Below, piece after piece: positions 20,332 through 21,794 of a DNA stretch of 21,794 nucleotides. The position numbers and the translations under genes are program-made. The notes under the pieces are model-generated. The model saw only the letters and a program-made list of their open reading frames with translations, did not search any database and was not told the DNA's origin. Numbering within the stretch: the stretch's first letter is position 1; each line of letters starts with the position of its first letter. Origin of the DNA: a virus; IMG/VR virus record IMGVR_UViG_3300027754_000494, positions 1-21,794 of that record. The stretch is one strand, 5' to 3'.

Positions 20332-20552
20332 TCATCATCCTGCTCATCAGTTACTACTCTAGCTTCAGGTTTCACATAAGGCTCTTGGAAAGTAGCACTA
20401 AAGTACTTTGTACCTGCTTTACTTTCTTTTAACCATAGAGCTACCTCCATATCTTTACCGTTTACATTTACCTTCCCTTTGTAGTCAGGGTGAGTTTCGC
20501 TTGTCTTTTTGTCGTTCTTAAAGATAGCACCTGTGTTAATTTTAGTTTCCAT
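20319..20552 (-). CDS. DUF736-like protein with an SSB-type acidic tail
   Basis: A 77-aa protein. The main part (GAIFKNDKK, 8-16, then HPDYKGKVNVNGKDMEVALWLKES; core HPDYKGKVNVNG at 21-32, and GTKYFSATFQEPYV, 47-60) is an OB-like beta pattern that matches DUF736-type proteins. It ends with DEQDDDLPF, which is very close to the C-terminal tail of bacterial SSB (DDDxPF) that recruits repair and replication proteins. I infer a small single-strand DNA or recombination accessory protein. The setting fits: it stands between a YqaJ-like nuclease with an ERF gene on one side and regulatory genes on the other. Known DUF736 proteins lack a firm function, so the role is inferred. Confidence 0.72.
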   Translation of the reverse strand: METKINTGAIFKNDKKTSETHPDYKGKVNVNGKDMEVALWLKESKAGTKYFSATFQEPYVKPEARVVTDEQDDDLPF

Positions 20553-20576
20553 TGTTTTACTTGTTTTTAGTTATTA

Positions 20577-20675
20577 TTAATCATCAAATCCAAAATAGTC
20601 TTGTACCCATAAAATAGTTACTGCCCATCCCCAAACGACTGCTGGAGCTAGTAGTATTGATAGTAAAATTATCAT
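20577..20675 (-). CDS. Tiny membrane protein, 32 aa
   Basis: A 32-codon frame from ATG at 20675, overlapping the stop of the exonuclease gene by four bases (ATGA), to TAA at 20577-20579. It is hydrophobic from the second residue to about 24 (IILLSILLAPAVVWGWAVTI), with a charged end QDYFGFDD. That is one membrane segment. The ATGA overlap and the good fit into the space make a true gene likely. Its function is unknown. Confidence 0.5.
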   Translation of the reverse strand: MIILLSILLAPAVVWGWAVTILWVQDYFGFDD

Positions 20676-21343
20676 AGTTGTTTTATTAGTTCGTTAAAAT
20701 AATCCCTGCACTGTTCTACCCTCACCTTAATTTGCTCTATCACCTCATCATCTCTTTGTATTACAAAGGTCTTTACTCTTTTAGCATCAGGGATATGATT
20801 AAAGCTGTGCTGTTTCTGCACCTGGTCTCTAAGATCTAAACTCTCCTCCATTAGCCCTAACTTATAGTGAGCACTCTTTACCTCCTGCTCTACGATAGCA
20901 TGTGGTGTATTGGTTAGGCAGTAGCATAGTAGTGCTTCCTGCTTATCAGTTAGCCACATATACCCTTGGAGCTGATAGTAGTACTCTTTGTTAGGGCATT
21001 CAGTATCAAACCAAGGGAACGTGCTGCCACTCCATGAGTTCTTTACATCTACTAGCACCTGATCAGTAACCACATCAGGAGTACCTGTTAGCCACTCATT
21101 AGTGAAGTGCTCTTCATTCTTAAATATAAAGCCCTTGTCTATCTGCTCCATTACAAAGCTGAGGCACATATCCTCGCACTCATTACCCTTATCAGTATAC
21201 TTACTAGTAAACTCTTTTCTGATACCATAAACGTGTGCCAGGGCTAAGCCCTGGATATACGTTTTAGTTGTTTGTGATAGTACCTCCCCTTTAGTTTTGG
21301 ATGAGGTCATTATCTTACCTATAGCACTGCATCTAATTTTCAT
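20672..21343 (-). CDS. YqaJ-like PD-(D/E)XK exonuclease
   Basis: A 223-aa nuclease of the YqaJ/lambda Exo-like group. The active-site set is visible: KGNECEDM (Glu57, in the helix before the core), TGTPD (Asp90), VDVKNSW (Asp99, Lys101), and YYYQLQGYMWLT with Gln124, the conserved QLQGY helix. It would resect double-stranded DNA ends to give 3' tails for the ERF annealing protein, whose gene overlaps it by four bases (ATGA). Together they form a two-protein recombination system like Red or RecET. The length is as expected for the family. There is no membrane segment. Confidence 0.88.
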   Translation of the reverse strand: MKIRCSAIGKIMTSSKTKGEVLSQTTKTYIQGLALAHVYGIRKEFTSKYTDKGNECEDMCLSFVMEQIDKGFIFKNEEHFTNEWLTGTPDVVTDQVLVDVKNSWSGSTFPWFDTECPNKEYYYQLQGYMWLTDKQEALLCYCLTNTPHAIVEQEVKSAHYKLGLMEESLDLRDQVQKQHSFNHIPDAKRVKTFVIQRDDEVIEQIKVRVEQCRDYFNELIKQL

Positions 21344-21794
21344 ATTACAGGTATTAATAGTAATGCTTTCTCTTGCGTTTCTGTAAGGTCAAAGCTATCC
21401 TTTAACTTCTCTATGGTAAACTTACCATCTGATATAGTCTTAATAGCCTCAGTAAATCTCTTTGCATCTATCTTAGGCTTTGCAGTAGATGCTACGTGGC
21501 CATCATCATCTGTGGCTTGCAAAGTTAGCAAGCTTTGGATGGTGTACCTTCTGAAGTAAGAAATTTGACTACCCTGCTTCTGAGCATCTAGATTTAAGTC
21601 AAGTGCCATACAGCTACTGATAGAAAAGCCAGTATAAATACAAACAAGCTGAGTACAAACACTACCACCATCTATAGGCTGTAGCAAAAGTAGATCATGC
21701 TGTAATAAGATAGGCTCAACAGTCTCTAGGATACTATTGATATCTGCATAAGATTTCTTGAAATGGGGGTTAGTAGCATTCTTATGTACTTTAC
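21340..21794 (-). CDS. erf: ERF-family single-strand annealing protein (5' part outside the window)
   Basis: The visible 150 codons are open to the right edge. A TTG at 21687 is not the true start: the frame goes on upstream with KVHKNATNPHFKKSYADINS and then ILETVEPILLQHDL, the standard N-terminal region of ERF proteins. Downstream come SCMALDLNLDAQKQGSQISY (core GSQISYFRRYTIQSLL) and ATDDDGH, the ERF signature for folding and DNA binding. The C-terminal 50 residues form a separate charged helix with KLKDSF. ERF proteins anneal complementary single strands for recombination or genome circularisation. It stops in an ATGA overlap with the exonuclease gene, so the two are co-translated. Confidence 0.9.
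   Translation of the reverse strand, partial: KVHKNATNPHFKKSYADINSILETVEPILLQHDLLLLQPIDGGSVCTQLVCIYTGFSISSCMALDLNLDAQKQGSQISYFRRYTIQSLLTLQATDDDGHVASTAKPKIDAKRFTEAIKTISDGKFTIEKLKDSFDLTETQEKALLLIPVI

Noticed and set aside
1-21794. tRNA genes, CRISPR arrays, insertion sequences, integrase or attachment sites
   Set aside because: Gaps between genes are all short and show no cloverleaf, spaced repeats or terminal inverted repeats, and no protein resembles an integrase or transposase.

Overview
The window is about 21.8 kb of a tailed dsDNA phage (or prophage segment) of the class Caudoviricetes. Its host is most likely a member of the Bacteroidota, probably a flavobacterium-like lineage. The evidence for the host is the AT-rich sequence, one near-perfect Bacteroidota-type promoter (TTTG, 19 nt spacer, TATATTTG) at 20301-20331, mostly weak Shine-Dalgarno sites, and structural proteins of types I recognise from Bacteroidota phages. 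I see no integrase, repressor, tRNA, CRISPR array or insertion sequence. Both ends look internal to a larger genome: the right edge cuts a recombinase gene.

Nearly everything is on the minus strand, so the genes read from right to left. Right end (21794-19032): a DNA recombination block with an ERF-type annealing protein (partial), a YqaJ-like exonuclease, and a small DUF736-like protein ending in an SSB-like acidic tail. These are followed by a tightly overlapping string of small genes: three tiny membrane proteins, a 71-aa basic protein, a sigma-factor-like protein, and a 63-aa protein that leads into the packaging genes. Next (19039-17261) come the small terminase, the large terminase and a 59-aa gene overlapping its end. 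Then come two large tail proteins (17239-12916), the tape measure protein (12916-10727), a putative tail terminator, a PKD plus BspA-like repeat protein, and a gp10-like connector or tail-completion protein (down to 8603).

The only plus-strand genes are a pair at 7369-8614 that look like tail assembly chaperones. They sit as an island between the tail genes and the head genes. Left of them, again on the minus strand, are a protease-scaffold fusion, the major capsid protein, a tail-tube-like protein followed by a clear terminator, a small structural protein, the portal, a connector, and a lysis set (holin, amidase, one-piece spanin). The array ends with a metallophosphoesterase and a terminator at 43-84.

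Read along the plus direction, the morphogenesis genes stand in the usual order (portal, capsid region, chaperones, tape measure, distal tail). All except the chaperones, however, are transcribed the other way, from terminase towards lysis. The most interesting points are the chaperone island, the u-spanin, the BspA/PKD protein, a repeated TAATATAGGTATG start-site motif, the phage sigma-like gene behind a host-type promoter that would give a leaderless mRNA, and several overlapping genes under 60 codons.
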